Assembly: GCA_034211175.1 (NCBI GenBank)
Contig: JAXHUH010000051.1
Location: 1-64,000 of the forward strand
Length of the DNA: 64,000 nucleotides
Reading direction: 5' to 3'
Source: JAXHUH01 sp034211175
Lineage (GTDB): Bacteria > Actinomycetota > Acidimicrobiia > Acidimicrobiales > CAIXPF01
Shown: positions 8,884 through 17,260 of the stretch, piece by piece
Position numbering within the stretch: the first letter of the stretch is position 1
Layout of the letters: the number at the start of each line of letters is the position of its first letter
Made by a program: the position numbers and the translations under genes
The notes under the pieces: model-generated
The model's input: the letters and a program-made list of their open reading frames with translations, nothing else
The model's database searches: none
Told to the model about the DNA's origin: nothing

Positions 8884-9783
8884 ATGAGCGACACCGAGCT
8901 GAGCGGCACCGCGTCGAGCGGCACCGCGTCGAGCGACGCCGAGTTCAGCCGCATCCGCTTCGACCATCCTGCCGACGGCGTCGCCCGGGTCACGCTGAAC
9001 CGTCCCGACGCGGCCAACGCCCAGGACCGGGAGATGCTCTACGAGATCGACCGGGCGTTCCGTCGGGCGACGCTCGACGACGCCGTCAAGGTCATCGTCG
9101 TCGCCGCCGAGGGCAGGCACTTCTCGGCCGGCCACGACCTGCGCGACCGGGCGGACCTCGCCGACTTCGACACCGTGGCCCTCCAGGGCGGGTTCGCCCA
9201 GCCCGGCCAGCACGGGATGATGGCGGGCGAGGAGGAGATCTACCTCGGGTTCTGCTGGCGGTGGCGCAACCTGCCCAAGCCGACGATCGTCGCGGTCCAG
9301 GGCAAGGCGATCGCCGGCGGGCTCATGCTCATCTGGCCCTTCGACATCGTGGTGGCCGCCGACGATGCCACCTTCGCCGACCCGGTCGTCGCGTTCGGCG
9401 TGAACGGCCACGAGTTCTTCACCCACGTCTGGGAGCTGGGGCCGCGCAAGGCGAAGGAGCTGCTGTTCCGCGGCTGCTCGTTCAGCGCCGAGGAGATGCA
9501 CCGCCTCGGTGCGGTGAACCACGTCGTGCCCCGCGACGACCTCGAGGCCGAGACGCTGGCCATCGCCGCCGAGATCGCCGAGCAGCCGGCGCTCGGCCTC
9601 AAGCTCGCCAAGATGGCGGTCAACCAGTCGCTCGACGCCCAGGGCCAGTGGACCGCCATCCAGGCCGCGTTCGGGCTCCACCACGTCGGCCATGCCAGCG
9701 CCTCGATCGTCCACGGCATGCCCATCGACCCGTCCGGCGCCGAGCGCATCCGCCGCCGGGCCAAGGACCCCGCCGTCTCCTGA
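8884..9783 (+). CDS. Enoyl-CoA hydratase/isomerase (crotonase) family protein
   Basis: About 299 residues. Crotonase core: RVTLNRPDAANAQDREM, EGRHFSAGHDLRD (first oxyanion-hole strand), a 35-residue loop, then VQGKAIAGGLMLIWPFD (second oxyanion-hole Gly-Gly), and ADPVVAFGVNGHEFF in the catalytic region. The usual pair of Glu residues for hydration is not obvious, so the exact reaction (hydration, isomerisation, hydrolysis of an acyl-CoA) is open. ATG 8884 follows an AGGGGGAG ribosome binding site; an in-frame extension upstream to 8710 has no family similarity. The N-terminus is a low-complexity Ser/Thr/Gly stretch coded by a 15-bp tandem repeat. Divergent from the acyl-CoA synthetase. Confidence 0.9.
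   Translation: MSDTELSGTASSGTASSDAEFSRIRFDHPADGVARVTLNRPDAANAQDREMLYEIDRAFRRATLDDAVKVIVVAAEGRHFSAGHDLRDRADLADFDTVALQGGFAQPGQHGMMAGEEEIYLGFCWRWRNLPKPTIVAVQGKAIAGGLMLIWPFDIVVAADDATFADPVVAFGVNGHEFFTHVWELGPRKAKELLFRGCSFSAEEMHRLGAVNHVVPRDDLEAETLAIAAEIAEQPALGLKLAKMAVNQSLDAQGQWTAIQAAFGLHHVGHASASIVHGMPIDPSGAERIRRRAKDPAVS
8901..8935 (+). repeat. 15-bp tandem repeat inside the enoyl-CoA hydratase N-terminus
   Basis: The unit GAGCGGCACCGCGTC occurs twice in tandem (8901-8915, 8916-8930) plus a five-base partial copy. It encodes a repeated Ser-Gly-Thr-Ala-Ser pentapeptide just after the start codon and preserves the frame, so it looks like slippage in a disordered N-terminal tail. Confidence 0.85.
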
Positions 9784-9803
9784 CGCCGCGGCGAGGCGCG
9801 CGC

Positions 9804-10262
9804 TCAGCCCGTGGGGGCGGAACCGTCCGGGGCGGCGCCGAAGCCGGCGGTGAGCCGGTCGAGGGCGGCAGTCAGGGTCGCGACCTCGCCCGGGTCGAGG
9901 GCCGCGTCGATCACGGCGTTGACCTCGGCGAACGGCGCCTCGGCGCGGCGCAGCGTCACTCCGCCGAGCTCGGTGAGCTCGAGCACCTTGACCCGGGCGT
10001 CCCCCGGCGCGCGCGTGCTGCGGAGGTGGCCCGACGCGACCAGGCGCCGCACCGTGTCGGTCACCGCCGACTCGTTGATCCCGAGCTCGCGGGCAACGTC
10101 CCGCTGCGATGGCGGCGCCGGTGCCGTCGAGACGACGGTGAGCACCGCGACCTTGGCGACGGGGAGGCCGCACGCCGCGGTGACCCGGCGGTCCGCCTCC
10201 TTGCGGGCGAGGTGCGCCGCGAGCTGGAGCCGGTGGTACAGCCGGTGCTCTCGGGCGGTCAT
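9804..10262 (-). CDS. MarR family transcriptional regulator
   Basis: 152-residue winged-helix repressor. PSQRDVARELGINESAVTDTV is the DNA-recognition helix region, followed by RRLVASGHLRSTRAPGDARVKVLELTELG, the beta wing with the conserved D-x-R. Terminal helices supply dimerisation. Start ATG 10262. The divergent neighbour at 10400 encodes a DUF1330 protein, and two CTTCA/TGAAG boxes sit in between, so autoregulation together with control of that gene is likely. The ligand is probably a small aromatic or acyl compound given the neighbourhood, but this is conjecture. Confidence 0.92.
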   Translation of the reverse strand: MTAREHRLYHRLQLAAHLARKEADRRVTAACGLPVAKVAVLTVVSTAPAPPSQRDVARELGINESAVTDTVRRLVASGHLRSTRAPGDARVKVLELTELGGVTLRRAEAPFAEVNAVIDAALDPGEVATLTAALDRLTAGFGAAPDGSAPTG

Positions 10263-10306
10263 CCGCGCACTGCCCGGCCGCTCGGCCGCCGGCCGCTTGC
10301 CAGAAG

Positions 10307-10320
10307 CTTCACTTCTGAAG
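10307..10320. promoter_or_regulatory. Probable MarR operator box 1
   Basis: CTTCACTTCTGAAG: half-sites CTTCA and TGAAG flank a 4-base centre, the same geometry as box 2. It lies 45-58 bases upstream of the marR start codon. Confidence 0.65.
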
Positions 10321-10338
10321 TAGTCAGGGAACGATCCA

Positions 10339-10352
10339 CTTCACTAGTGAAG
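10339..10352. promoter_or_regulatory. Probable MarR operator box 2 (perfect palindrome)
   Basis: CTTCACTAGTGAAG is a perfect 14-bp palindrome. Its centre is 32 bp (about three helical turns) from that of box 1, so two dimers would bind one face of the DNA. The position between the divergent marR and DUF1330 genes supports control of both. Confidence 0.75.
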
Positions 10353-10399
10353 CAAATCGCGGCCGACCGGGTCGCGATCGAGGCGACCGGAGGACGACG

Positions 10400-10702
10400 A
10401 TGCCCGCCTACGTCACCGCCCAGCTCGTGATCCACGACCCCGTCGGCTACGCCCGCTACGTGGAGCGCTTCGCCGAGACCCTGGCGCCGTTCGACGCCGA
10501 GCTCCTGGCGGCCGACGACGCGCCCGAGGTCGTCGAGGGCAGCTGGCCCCACGACAAGTTCGTACTGATCCGGTTCGGGGACCGGGACGAGGCGCGGCGG
10601 TGGGCCGACTCCCCGGCCTACCGCGAGATCGCCGCGGATCGGCAGGTGGCGACGACCACGACCTCGGTGCTGGTGCGCGGGATCGGCGGGTCGCCGCGCT
10701 GA
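10400..10702 (+). CDS. DUF1330 domain-containing protein
   Basis: 100-residue protein covering a complete DUF1330 (dimeric ferredoxin-like barrel) domain. Recognisable features are the AYVTAQLVIHDPVGYARYVE opening strand-helix, the VEGSWPHDKFVLIRF strand and DEARRWADSPAYREIAADR helix. Members are small, cytoplasmic and functionally undefined, related to the ABM/EthD class of stress or aromatic-degradation proteins. ATG 10400 follows GGAGGACGACG. It faces the MarR gene across two operator boxes and is probably the regulated target. Confidence 0.88.
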   Translation: MPAYVTAQLVIHDPVGYARYVERFAETLAPFDAELLAADDAPEVVEGSWPHDKFVLIRFGDRDEARRWADSPAYREIAADRQVATTTTSVLVRGIGGSPR

Positions 10703-10727
10703 CCCCGCGCGCCGGGCGCCGCAGCGA

Positions 10728-12125
10728 TCACGCGGCGCGGATCGCCCGGCGCCAGACCAGGGGAGTGGAGACGGCGACGGCCCCGAGCCCGACGATGACG
10801 AGGGAGGTCGCGGCACCGACGGCGGACGCCGAGGCCGAGGCGACGGCGGCGGCCAGGGGGAACGAGCCGAGCATGGCGAGGCCGTTGAGGCCCATCACCC
10901 GGCCGAGGATCTCGTCGGGCGTGTGGATCTGGAGCAGGCCGCGCTGCAGCGTCATCGAGATCCCGCCGCCGACACCCCAGACGACCATGACCACGAGCGT
11001 CAGCGCGTAGCTGCGGCTCAGGCCCATGGCGAGCACGCCACCCGGCAGGAGCGTCGAGATGGCAATGGCGATGAGCAGCCCCGGACGGCCGATGGCGGGC
11101 CGCGACGCCAACGTCATCGACGTGCACAGGAGGCCCACACCGAGGGCCGAGAACAGCAGCGACGTCGGGAAGGCACCGACGCCGAGGTCGTCCTTGGCCA
11201 CCTCGGGCAGCAGGATCGAGACGATCCCCCAGATGAAGCCGGCGAGCAGCCCGACGCCGAGGAGGCTGCGGATCGGCTCGTGCCCGAGCGCGAAGCGGAG
11301 CCCCTCCCCGATGTCACCCCGCATCGGCCGCCTCGCTCGGGGCACGTGGGGAGCCAGCCGCACCCGGGCCATCGCCCCGGCCGCGACCAGCTGGAGCACC
11401 CCGAGGAGCGTGAACGCGCCGCCCACGCCGGCCACGGCGATGGCGCCGCCGCCGGCCACGGCGCCGAACAGGAGCGCCGCGTTCATGCCCATGCCCTGGA
11501 GCGCGGCGCCGGTCATGATCCGCTCGGGCGGCACCAGCGAGGGCACCAGGGCCTGCAGTGCCGGCGCGGAGACGGCGAGGAGACCACCGATGAGCGCGGC
11601 GAACACCGCGGCGACCGGCACGCTCATCGCGCCGGCCCAGGTCACCGCGGCGGCGAACACCAGCCCGGCCGCGGCCGCGAGCTCGGCGGCGACGACGAGG
11701 CGGCGCCGGTCGAAGCGGTCCGACCACGCCCCGGCCGGGATCATGAGGACGAGCGCCGGTACGCCGAGCGCCATCCCCAGCAGCCCCGGCGCCGACGGGT
11801 CGTCGGAGACGTCGAGGGCGAGCCAGACGAACACGAACCGCAGGGCACCGTTGCCGAGCGCGGCGAGGAACTGGGCGAGCCAGTACCAGCGGCAACTCGC
11901 CAGGGCGAGCACGGCACGGACGGGCCGGTCGGCGACGCCGGCGCCCATCGCCGGGCCCGGCGATCCGCCGTCCGGGCCGACCGGGGCGGTCACGCCCGTC
12001 GGGACGGCCGCATCCGTCGGCACGGGTATGCCCGGCGGAACGGTCGCCATCGGCGGATCGGGCGGCGCGGCGCCGTCACCCGCAGCGAACGGCGCCGGCG
12101 GCGGCGCGGGCACCGGCTCAGCCAT
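10728..12125 (-). CDS. MFS transporter (enterobactin-exporter/MFS_3-like)
   Basis: 465-residue membrane protein. After a ~65-residue Pro/Val/Ala-rich cytoplasmic N-terminal tail, twelve hydrophobic segments run from SCRWYWLAQFLAALG onward. A motif-A-like GAWSDRFDRRRLV follows TM2, and the TM10-11 region has GRVMGLNGLAMLGSFPL. Such MFS_3 proteins export siderophores, macrolides or other small molecules; the substrate cannot be inferred. The tail contains repeated VPTxxxVPTG-like phrases and is probably disordered. The gene converges on the DUF1330 gene (26-base gap) and is divergent from the molybdenum hydroxylase. Confidence 0.87.
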   Translation of the reverse strand: MAEPVPAPPPAPFAAGDGAAPPDPPMATVPPGIPVPTDAAVPTGVTAPVGPDGGSPGPAMGAGVADRPVRAVLALASCRWYWLAQFLAALGNGALRFVFVWLALDVSDDPSAPGLLGMALGVPALVLMIPAGAWSDRFDRRRLVVAAELAAAAGLVFAAAVTWAGAMSVPVAAVFAALIGGLLAVSAPALQALVPSLVPPERIMTGAALQGMGMNAALLFGAVAGGGAIAVAGVGGAFTLLGVLQLVAAGAMARVRLAPHVPRARRPMRGDIGEGLRFALGHEPIRSLLGVGLLAGFIWGIVSILLPEVAKDDLGVGAFPTSLLFSALGVGLLCTSMTLASRPAIGRPGLLIAIAISTLLPGGVLAMGLSRSYALTLVVMVVWGVGGGISMTLQRGLLQIHTPDEILGRVMGLNGLAMLGSFPLAAAVASASASAVGAATSLVIVGLGAVAVSTPLVWRRAIRAA

Positions 12126-12384
12126 GGGAGGCGACCTCCTGGAGCGCTCGGCCAGGCCCGACGGGGCGGATGATGGAGCCGGACTGTACTGCGACGGCGC
12201 CGGACGACGCCCGCCCGTTGCCGCCGTGCGTTGGTGGCGCGCCCCGCGTGCTCGATACGTTCGGTCACGTCCGGGGCGCGTAGCGTCGTGGCGCCGCGGC
12301 GCCGTCGTCCGGGGGTTCGCTCGTCTCGTGTGTGCCGCCCGGCTTCACGCCGGGGGACGGGCACACGTGGAACAGGGGTGGAGC

Positions 12385-14790
12385 GTGCCAGGATCGGTTC
12401 TCGGCAATCGGGTGCGGCGCACGGAGGATCGCGAGCTGCTGACCGGCGGCGCTCGCTACGTCGCCGACCTCGACCTGCCCGGCAAGCTGCACGCGTTCTT
12501 CGTGCGCTCGCCGATCGCCCACGCCCGGATCGAGCGCATCGACGTGGCGACCGCGGCCGCCGCGCCGGGTGTCATCGGCGTGTTCACGGCCGACGATCTC
12601 GGGCTGGCGCCGATGCACGGGTTCGTGCCCGTGCACGACGACTTCCTGCGCGCTCCGCTGGCCGTCGGCAAGGTCCGCTTCGTCGGTGACCCCGTCGCGG
12701 TCGTCGTTGCCGAGACCTCCGCGCTCGCGGAGGACGCCGCGGAGCTCGTCGAGGTCGACTACGACCCGCTCGACCCGGTCGTGTTCGCCGAGGACGCCCT
12801 GGCCACGGACCCGGTCGCCGTGTTCGACCAGCGGCCCGACAACGTCGCGCTCAGCTCGATCGACCCGGCCGACGACGTGCTCGGTGACGCCGAGGTCGTG
12901 GTGCGGGGCCGCTACGTGAACCAGCGGGTCGCCGCGGTGCCGATCGAGCCGAACAGCGCCGCCGCGGTGGTCGGCGACGACGGCCGGCTGACGTTCCACG
13001 TCGCGACCCAGATGCCCCACCTCCTGCGGGCCCAGCTGGCGAAGGGCCTGGGCCTGCGCTCGAAGGAGGTCCACGTCATCACCCCCCACGTCGGCGGCGG
13101 CTTCGGTGCGAAGGCCGGGGTGGCCCACGAGCACGCGGTCGTCGCCGCGCTCGCCCGCCGCCTCGAGCGGCCCGTGACCTGGACCGAGACCCGCAGCGAG
13201 AACATGCTCGCCATGCCCCACTCGCGGGCCCAGATCCAGTACGTCGAGCTCGGCCTGCGCCGCGACGGCACCATCACCGGCATGCGGGTGCGCCTCGTCG
13301 GCGACGCCGGTGCCTACCCGACGATCGGCACGATGCTGCCGGCCGGCACCAAGCGCATGGCCAACGGGCCCTACCGGCTCCCGAAGCTGCGCTTCGACGT
13401 CGCGGTGGCGGTCACGAACACCACCCCAACCGGTGCGTTCCGGGGTGCGGGCCGACCCGAGGCAACGGCCCTGCTGGAACGGGCCGTCGACCACGCGGCG
13501 TTGGAGCTCGGCATCGACCCGCTCGAGATCCGGCGCGCCAACCTGCTGGCGCCCGACGAGTTCCCGTTCACCACGCTCACCGGCCACGTCTACGACAGCG
13601 GCGACTACGTCGCCACCCTGGAGCGGGCGGCCGAGCTCGCCGGCTACGACGAGCTGCGGGCCGAGCAGGCGGCGCGACGCGAGCGGGGCGAACGGCGGGC
13701 GCTCGGCATCGGTGTCGCCTCCTACGTCGAGGTCACGGCCGGTGGCGGCCTGTCGGAGTTCGCCGGGCTGGAGATCCACGCCGACGGCAGTGCCACCATG
13801 CGCGCCGGCACCTCCGCCCACGGCCAGGGCCACCAGACCACGTTCGCCATGCTCGTCTCGGCGCAGACCGGGATCCCGGTCGAGCAGATCCGCCTCGTCC
13901 AGTCCGACACCGACCTCGTGCGCTCCGGCGGCGGGACCGGCGGGTCGCGGTCGCTGCAGATCGGCGGCTCGGCGGTCAGCGCCGCGACCACCCAGGTCGT
14001 GGCCAAGGCCCGCTCGCTCGCCGCCCACCTCCTCGAAGCGAACGTCGACGACATCGTCGTCGACACCGACGCCGGCACCCTGTCCGTCGCCGGCGTGCCC
14101 GCACGTGCGTTGAGCTGGGCGGAGCTGGCCCAGGAGGCGGCGACCGCGCCCGACGGCGTGATCGACCACACCGACGGCACGGTCGGCCTCGCGGCCCAGC
14201 TCGACCTGGAGCAGGAGGGCGCCACGTTCCCGTTCGGCACCCACGTCGCCGTCGTCGAGGTCGACCTCGACACCGGCGACACCACCATGGTCCGCCACAT
14301 CGCGGTCGACGACGCCGGCACCGTGATCAACCCGCTGCTCTTCGAGGGCCAGCAGCACGGCGGGATCTACGCCGGTGCCGCCCAGGCGCTCTACGAGCAG
14401 GTCGTCTACGACGCCGACGGCAACCCGCTCACCGCGAACCTCGCCGACTACGCCATCCCCTCCGCGGCCGAGATGATCGACTACGAGGCCAGCTACACGG
14501 AGACGCCGACGTCGCGGAACCCGCTCGGGGCCAAGGGCATCGGTGAGGCGGCGACGATCGGCTCGACCCCGGCGATCCAGAACGCGGTGATCGACGCCCT
14601 GGCCCATCTCGGCGTCCGCCACCTCGACATGCCGTGCACCCCCGAGCGGGTGTGGGCGGCGATCCGTGCCGCCGAGGCCGGCGAGCCGGCGGACCCGTGG
14701 CGCGAACCGCCGGCGGTCTTCGACCGGCTCGCCGCCGAGGCCGGCACCGAGCTCGACGACGAGCAGCTCGAGGCGGCCGAGGGCGTCTGA
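12385..14790 (+). CDS. Xanthine dehydrogenase-family molybdopterin-binding large subunit (form II CoxL-like), orphan
   Basis: About 801-residue large subunit of a molybdenum hydroxylase. It opens with GNRVRRTEDRELLTGGARYVADL (Ald_Xan_dh_C a/b hammerhead domain) and continues into molybdopterin-binding domains: GGGFGAKAGV, the active-site loop AFRGAGR at residues 351-357, GTSAHGQGHQTTF, and GAKGIGEA with catalytic Glu721. The AFRGAGR loop is that of form II enzymes, not the AYxCSFR of true CO dehydrogenase, so CO oxidation is not predicted; it hydroxylates an unknown substrate. The start is GTG 12385 with AGGGG upstream; GTG 12367 is an alternative. The usual medium FAD and small [2Fe-2S] subunits are absent from both flanks, so partners must be encoded elsewhere. 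Confidence 0.9.
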   Translation: MPGSVLGNRVRRTEDRELLTGGARYVADLDLPGKLHAFFVRSPIAHARIERIDVATAAAAPGVIGVFTADDLGLAPMHGFVPVHDDFLRAPLAVGKVRFVGDPVAVVVAETSALAEDAAELVEVDYDPLDPVVFAEDALATDPVAVFDQRPDNVALSSIDPADDVLGDAEVVVRGRYVNQRVAAVPIEPNSAAAVVGDDGRLTFHVATQMPHLLRAQLAKGLGLRSKEVHVITPHVGGGFGAKAGVAHEHAVVAALARRLERPVTWTETRSENMLAMPHSRAQIQYVELGLRRDGTITGMRVRLVGDAGAYPTIGTMLPAGTKRMANGPYRLPKLRFDVAVAVTNTTPTGAFRGAGRPEATALLERAVDHAALELGIDPLEIRRANLLAPDEFPFTTLTGHVYDSGDYVATLERAAELAGYDELRAEQAARRERGERRALGIGVASYVEVTAGGGLSEFAGLEIHADGSATMRAGTSAHGQGHQTTFAMLVSAQTGIPVEQIRLVQSDTDLVRSGGGTGGSRSLQIGGSAVSAATTQVVAKARSLAAHLLEANVDDIVVDTDAGTLSVAGVPARALSWAELAQEAATAPDGVIDHTDGTVGLAAQLDLEQEGATFPFGTHVAVVEVDLDTGDTTMVRHIAVDDAGTVINPLLFEGQQHGGIYAGAAQALYEQVVYDADGNPLTANLADYAIPSAAEMIDYEASYTETPTSRNPLGAKGIGEAATIGSTPAIQNAVIDALAHLGVRHLDMPCTPERVWAAIRAAEAGEPADPWREPPAVFDRLAAEAGTELDDEQLEAAEGV

Positions 14791-14820
14791 GCACCCCGGG
14801 CGACGGCCATCCCGAACCGA

Positions 14821-14850
14821 CCGCACCGCACCACACCACACCGCACCGCA
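14821..14850. repeat. 5-bp tandem repeat (CCGCA/CCACA) in 5' leader
   Basis: Six 5-base units in the symmetrical order CCGCA x2, CCACA x2, CCGCA x2 lie between the molybdenum hydroxylase and the LEH-like gene, 41 bases before the next start codon. It is a purine-poor leader or slippage tract; no protein-binding role can be argued. Confidence 0.8.
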
Positions 14851-14890
14851 CCACCACGACGACCAGGGGCACGGGCCCCGGAGGACGACG

Positions 14891-15262
14891 ATGAGCGACC
14901 CGACCACCGTGGTCGACGCCTTCATGGCGGCGATCTGCGACAAGGACCTCGAACGGGCGGTGACGTTCTGCACCGACGACGTCACCTACGACAACGTGCC
15001 GATCGGCGCGGTCAAGGGCCACGACGGCATCCGCGAGGTCCTCGGCGGCTTCATGGCCGGCTCCTCGCAGGTCGACTGGGTGGTGCACCACCAGGTCGCC
15101 GCGGGGGATGTCGTGATGAACGAGCGCCTCGATCGCTTCGAGATGGCGCACGGCTGGGTCGAGATCCGAGTCGCCGGCCTGTTCGTGCTCACCGACGGCA
15201 AGATCTCGGTGTGGCGCGACTACTTCGACATGGCGATGCTGCAGTCCCAGCTCGGGGGCTGA
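14891..15262 (+). CDS. Limonene-1,2-epoxide hydrolase-like / SnoaL-fold protein
   Basis: 123-residue cone-shaped alpha+beta barrel protein. The limonene-epoxide-hydrolase catalytic set can be matched: TYDNVPIG gives the Tyr and Asn that orient the water, NERLDRF gives the Arg-x-Asp, and SVWRDYFD at the end gives the second Asp. This suggests a real epoxide hydrolase or a close relative rather than a generic SnoaL cyclase. The reaction would be direct one-step hydrolysis of an epoxide to a diol. ATG 14891 follows GGAGGACGACG. It is 100 bases downstream of the molybdenum hydroxylase on the same strand and may be co-transcribed. Confidence 0.75.
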   Translation: MSDPTTVVDAFMAAICDKDLERAVTFCTDDVTYDNVPIGAVKGHDGIREVLGGFMAGSSQVDWVVHHQVAAGDVVMNERLDRFEMAHGWVEIRVAGLFVLTDGKISVWRDYFDMAMLQSQLGG

Positions 15263-15317
15263 GCACGCCACGTCCCGGCCGTGCCCGCCGGGTTGACCGA
15301 CGTGTCACCATCGGAGC

Positions 15318-16115
15318 GTGATCGCTCGAGCACGTTCCGTTGTGGCGGCGATGTCCGGTGTGGCAGTCCTCGCCGTCGCGACCGCGGCGACACCGGCGGC
15401 CGGCGCCGACCTCGCCGACGATCCCGCCCCCGGGACGGTGCCCGCGGTGATCCCGCCGGAGGGCGACCCGCAGCTCGTCGACGATCCGACCGAGGTCAGC
15501 TGCGCGGAGCCGCCCGCCTCCGCGGCCGAACGGATCGAGCACAACCAGGCGCTCGCCGAGGTGTTCTTCATCTACTACCGCGACCTCGTCGAGCCCGACC
15601 GCGGCCACCACTTCTGGACGACCCTCGAGGGGGACTGCCTCGCCGATGACATGACCATCGTCGGCGGCGTGTTCCAACCGCCGGGGATCGTCGCCGTGCC
15701 CGCCGCCGGGCACCTGCGCAGCCTGATGGCCTGCACGCCCGAGGTGCCCGACCCGGAGGCGGCGTGGCTGCAGAGCGTCTACCCCGGGGGGTGGGGTGCC
15801 GAGCCCGGGACGCTGACCGTCGTCCCGTTCGACGGCGGCGTCTACTACCGCTTCGTGAACCGCGGTGTCCGGGAGTACGGCGAGGTCGACCGCCGTTGGG
15901 AGGTCGGGCTCGCGCTGGTCGACGACGACGGTCGGGTCAGCCACTGGGAGTTCTGGGTCGACGAGCTCGCCACCCGCACGGTGCTCGAGTACGCGACCGA
16001 TGGGGAGGCCGGTCCCGGGTTGACGACCGACGAGGCGGCCTCGTGGTGGTGGGAGGAGTCGACCGGGTGGGCGGTCGAGCACTGGCCCTGCGAGTACCAC
16101 CGGCGCGACGGGTAG
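15318..16115 (+). CDS. Secreted hypothetical protein
   Basis: 265-residue protein starting at GTG 15318. Residues 1-30 form a Sec signal peptide (RARS, hydrophobic core AAMSGVAVLAVATAATPA, cleavage near AGA|D). The mature part holds conserved-looking Trp/Tyr/Cys content: Cys in SCAEPP, GDCLAD, MACTPE and WPCEY (four Cys, two possible disulfides), plus FFIYYRDLVEPDRGHHFW and VYYRFVNRGVREYGEV. I do not recognise the family. It is likely extracellular and compact. The end converges on the HMT-like gene at 16142. Confidence 0.7.
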   Translation: MIARARSVVAAMSGVAVLAVATAATPAAGADLADDPAPGTVPAVIPPEGDPQLVDDPTEVSCAEPPASAAERIEHNQALAEVFFIYYRDLVEPDRGHHFWTTLEGDCLADDMTIVGGVFQPPGIVAVPAAGHLRSLMACTPEVPDPEAAWLQSVYPGGWGAEPGTLTVVPFDGGVYYRFVNRGVREYGEVDRRWEVGLALVDDDGRVSHWEFWVDELATRTVLEYATDGEAGPGLTTDEAASWWWEESTGWAVEHWPCEYHRRDG

Positions 16116-16141
16116 GCGGTCCGGCGCCCGCCGGGGCGTGC

Positions 16142-17083
16142 TCAGCCCGCGAGGGCCCGCTCGGCCAGTCGGGCGACGCTCGCCGGGGGGCCGTCGGTCG
16201 CGGCCGGGGTCACGGGCGCGGTGCGCAGGGCCAGCGGACGCAGGGCCGCGAGTCGCTCGGCGAGGGCCTGCACCTCGTCCGGGCAGCCCTCGCCGGTGCA
16301 ACCGAAGGTCCGGGCGTGGCCGAGCGCGGCCGCGGCCAGGAGGAGCCGGTCACCCACCTGGCGGTGATCGGCGCCGTCGGGGCGGGCGTGGGTTCGCACC
16401 CCACCGATCCGGCCGACCCACGACGTCGTCGGGTCATCGCCGGTGCGGGCGGGCAGCACCATGGTGGCGATGTCCTCGAGGCCGTACCAGCGGACCGTGC
16501 ACCCGGTGGCCTCGTCGACGGCGACGATGGCCTCCGCCGGCGTCGTGTCGTCGGCGAGGCGGCCGTCCTCGCCGGGGCTGAACCAGATCACGCACGCCGC
16601 GCCCGCCTCGCGGGCGGCGACCGCGACCGCGGTGGCCGAGGCGACCGAGCGGACACGTCGCCCGGCGACGAACTCTGCGCCCGCGTCGACCTGGTTGCGC
16701 AGCCGTCGGCGCCACAGCACCTCGTTGTCGACGCCGTCGTCGTCGATCAAGGGCCGGGCCCGGTCGGGGTAGACCGTGGCGTGGATCTCGATCGAGGTGT
16801 CCGCGTGATGGCGGGCCCGCACGTCGAGCAGCGTCGTGACCGCGCTCCGGTCCGCGGCGGCCAGCTCGTCGGTCGGCACCGAGACCAGACCCGGCGGCGG
16901 GGTCTCGAGGACCGCACCGATGCCGTGGCCGGCGAGCAGCCGGATCTCCCGACCGAGGTGGGCCGCGACGTCGGCGTGACCGCCGCCGACGGGAACCGCC
17001 CCGGCACCGCCCGACGTGTGGCGGGCCGGCGGCAGCGAACAGATCACCGACGGCCGGTGCTGCGAGCTGATCGACGTTGCCAT
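16142..17083 (-). CDS. Hypothetical protein, possibly a degenerate homocysteine S-methyltransferase-like barrel
   Basis: 313 residues, start ATG 17083 (MATSISSQHRPS); the longer upstream reading is arginine-rich non-coding sequence. The family is not certain. Segments resemble the TIM-barrel of homocysteine S-methyltransferases: HGIGAVLETPPPG near the front, the phrase FSPGEDGRLADDTTPAEAI where those enzymes have SFxxDDGRLxdGtpLxeA, and TFGCTGEGCPDEVQALAERL where they end GGCCGTxPxHIxAL. If the alignment is right, the Cys of the NC motif and the adjacent Cys-Cys zinc ligands are altered, so methyl transfer would be lost. That is an inference from eye alignment. It converges with the secreted protein gene. 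Confidence 0.45.
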   Translation of the reverse strand: MATSISSQHRPSVICSLPPARHTSGGAGAVPVGGGHADVAAHLGREIRLLAGHGIGAVLETPPPGLVSVPTDELAAADRSAVTTLLDVRARHHADTSIEIHATVYPDRARPLIDDDGVDNEVLWRRRLRNQVDAGAEFVAGRRVRSVASATAVAVAAREAGAACVIWFSPGEDGRLADDTTPAEAIVAVDEATGCTVRWYGLEDIATMVLPARTGDDPTTSWVGRIGGVRTHARPDGADHRQVGDRLLLAAAALGHARTFGCTGEGCPDEVQALAERLAALRPLALRTAPVTPAATDGPPASVARLAERALAG

Positions 17084-17260
17084 GCCGCCACGATGCCCCC
17101 GGCCGCTTTCAGCCCGCTGTCTGGGCCCTGTCACCGGCCGCGTACGGCGCACGGCTGACGGTGAATCCGTCCGGCGATGGACGCCCTGCGCGCTGGTCGG
17201 GCGTAGGTTCCTCCGCGGTTCCGGGCGCCCGCGGCGCCGACGACCACCGGAGGAGCACGA

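Noticed and set aside
10716..10738. Terminator between DUF1330 and the MFS gene
   Set aside because: A 7-bp G/C stem is present but lies partly inside the MFS coding end and is no stronger than chance for this base composition.
11026..12384. Long open frame extending upstream of the molybdenum hydroxylase
   Set aside because: It is antisense to the MFS transporter and composed of Ala/Pro/Ser/Arg-rich low-complexity residues, the usual shadow of high-GC coding DNA; family similarity begins only at about 12385.
12385..14790. Carbon monoxide dehydrogenase (CoxL)
   Set aside because: The active-site loop is AFRGAGR, not AYxCSFR, and the CoxM and CoxS genes are absent.
14821..14850. CRISPR-like or regulatory repeat array
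   Set aside because: Units are five bases long with no spacers, so simple-sequence slippage explains it. I saw no repeat-spacer array anywhere in the window.
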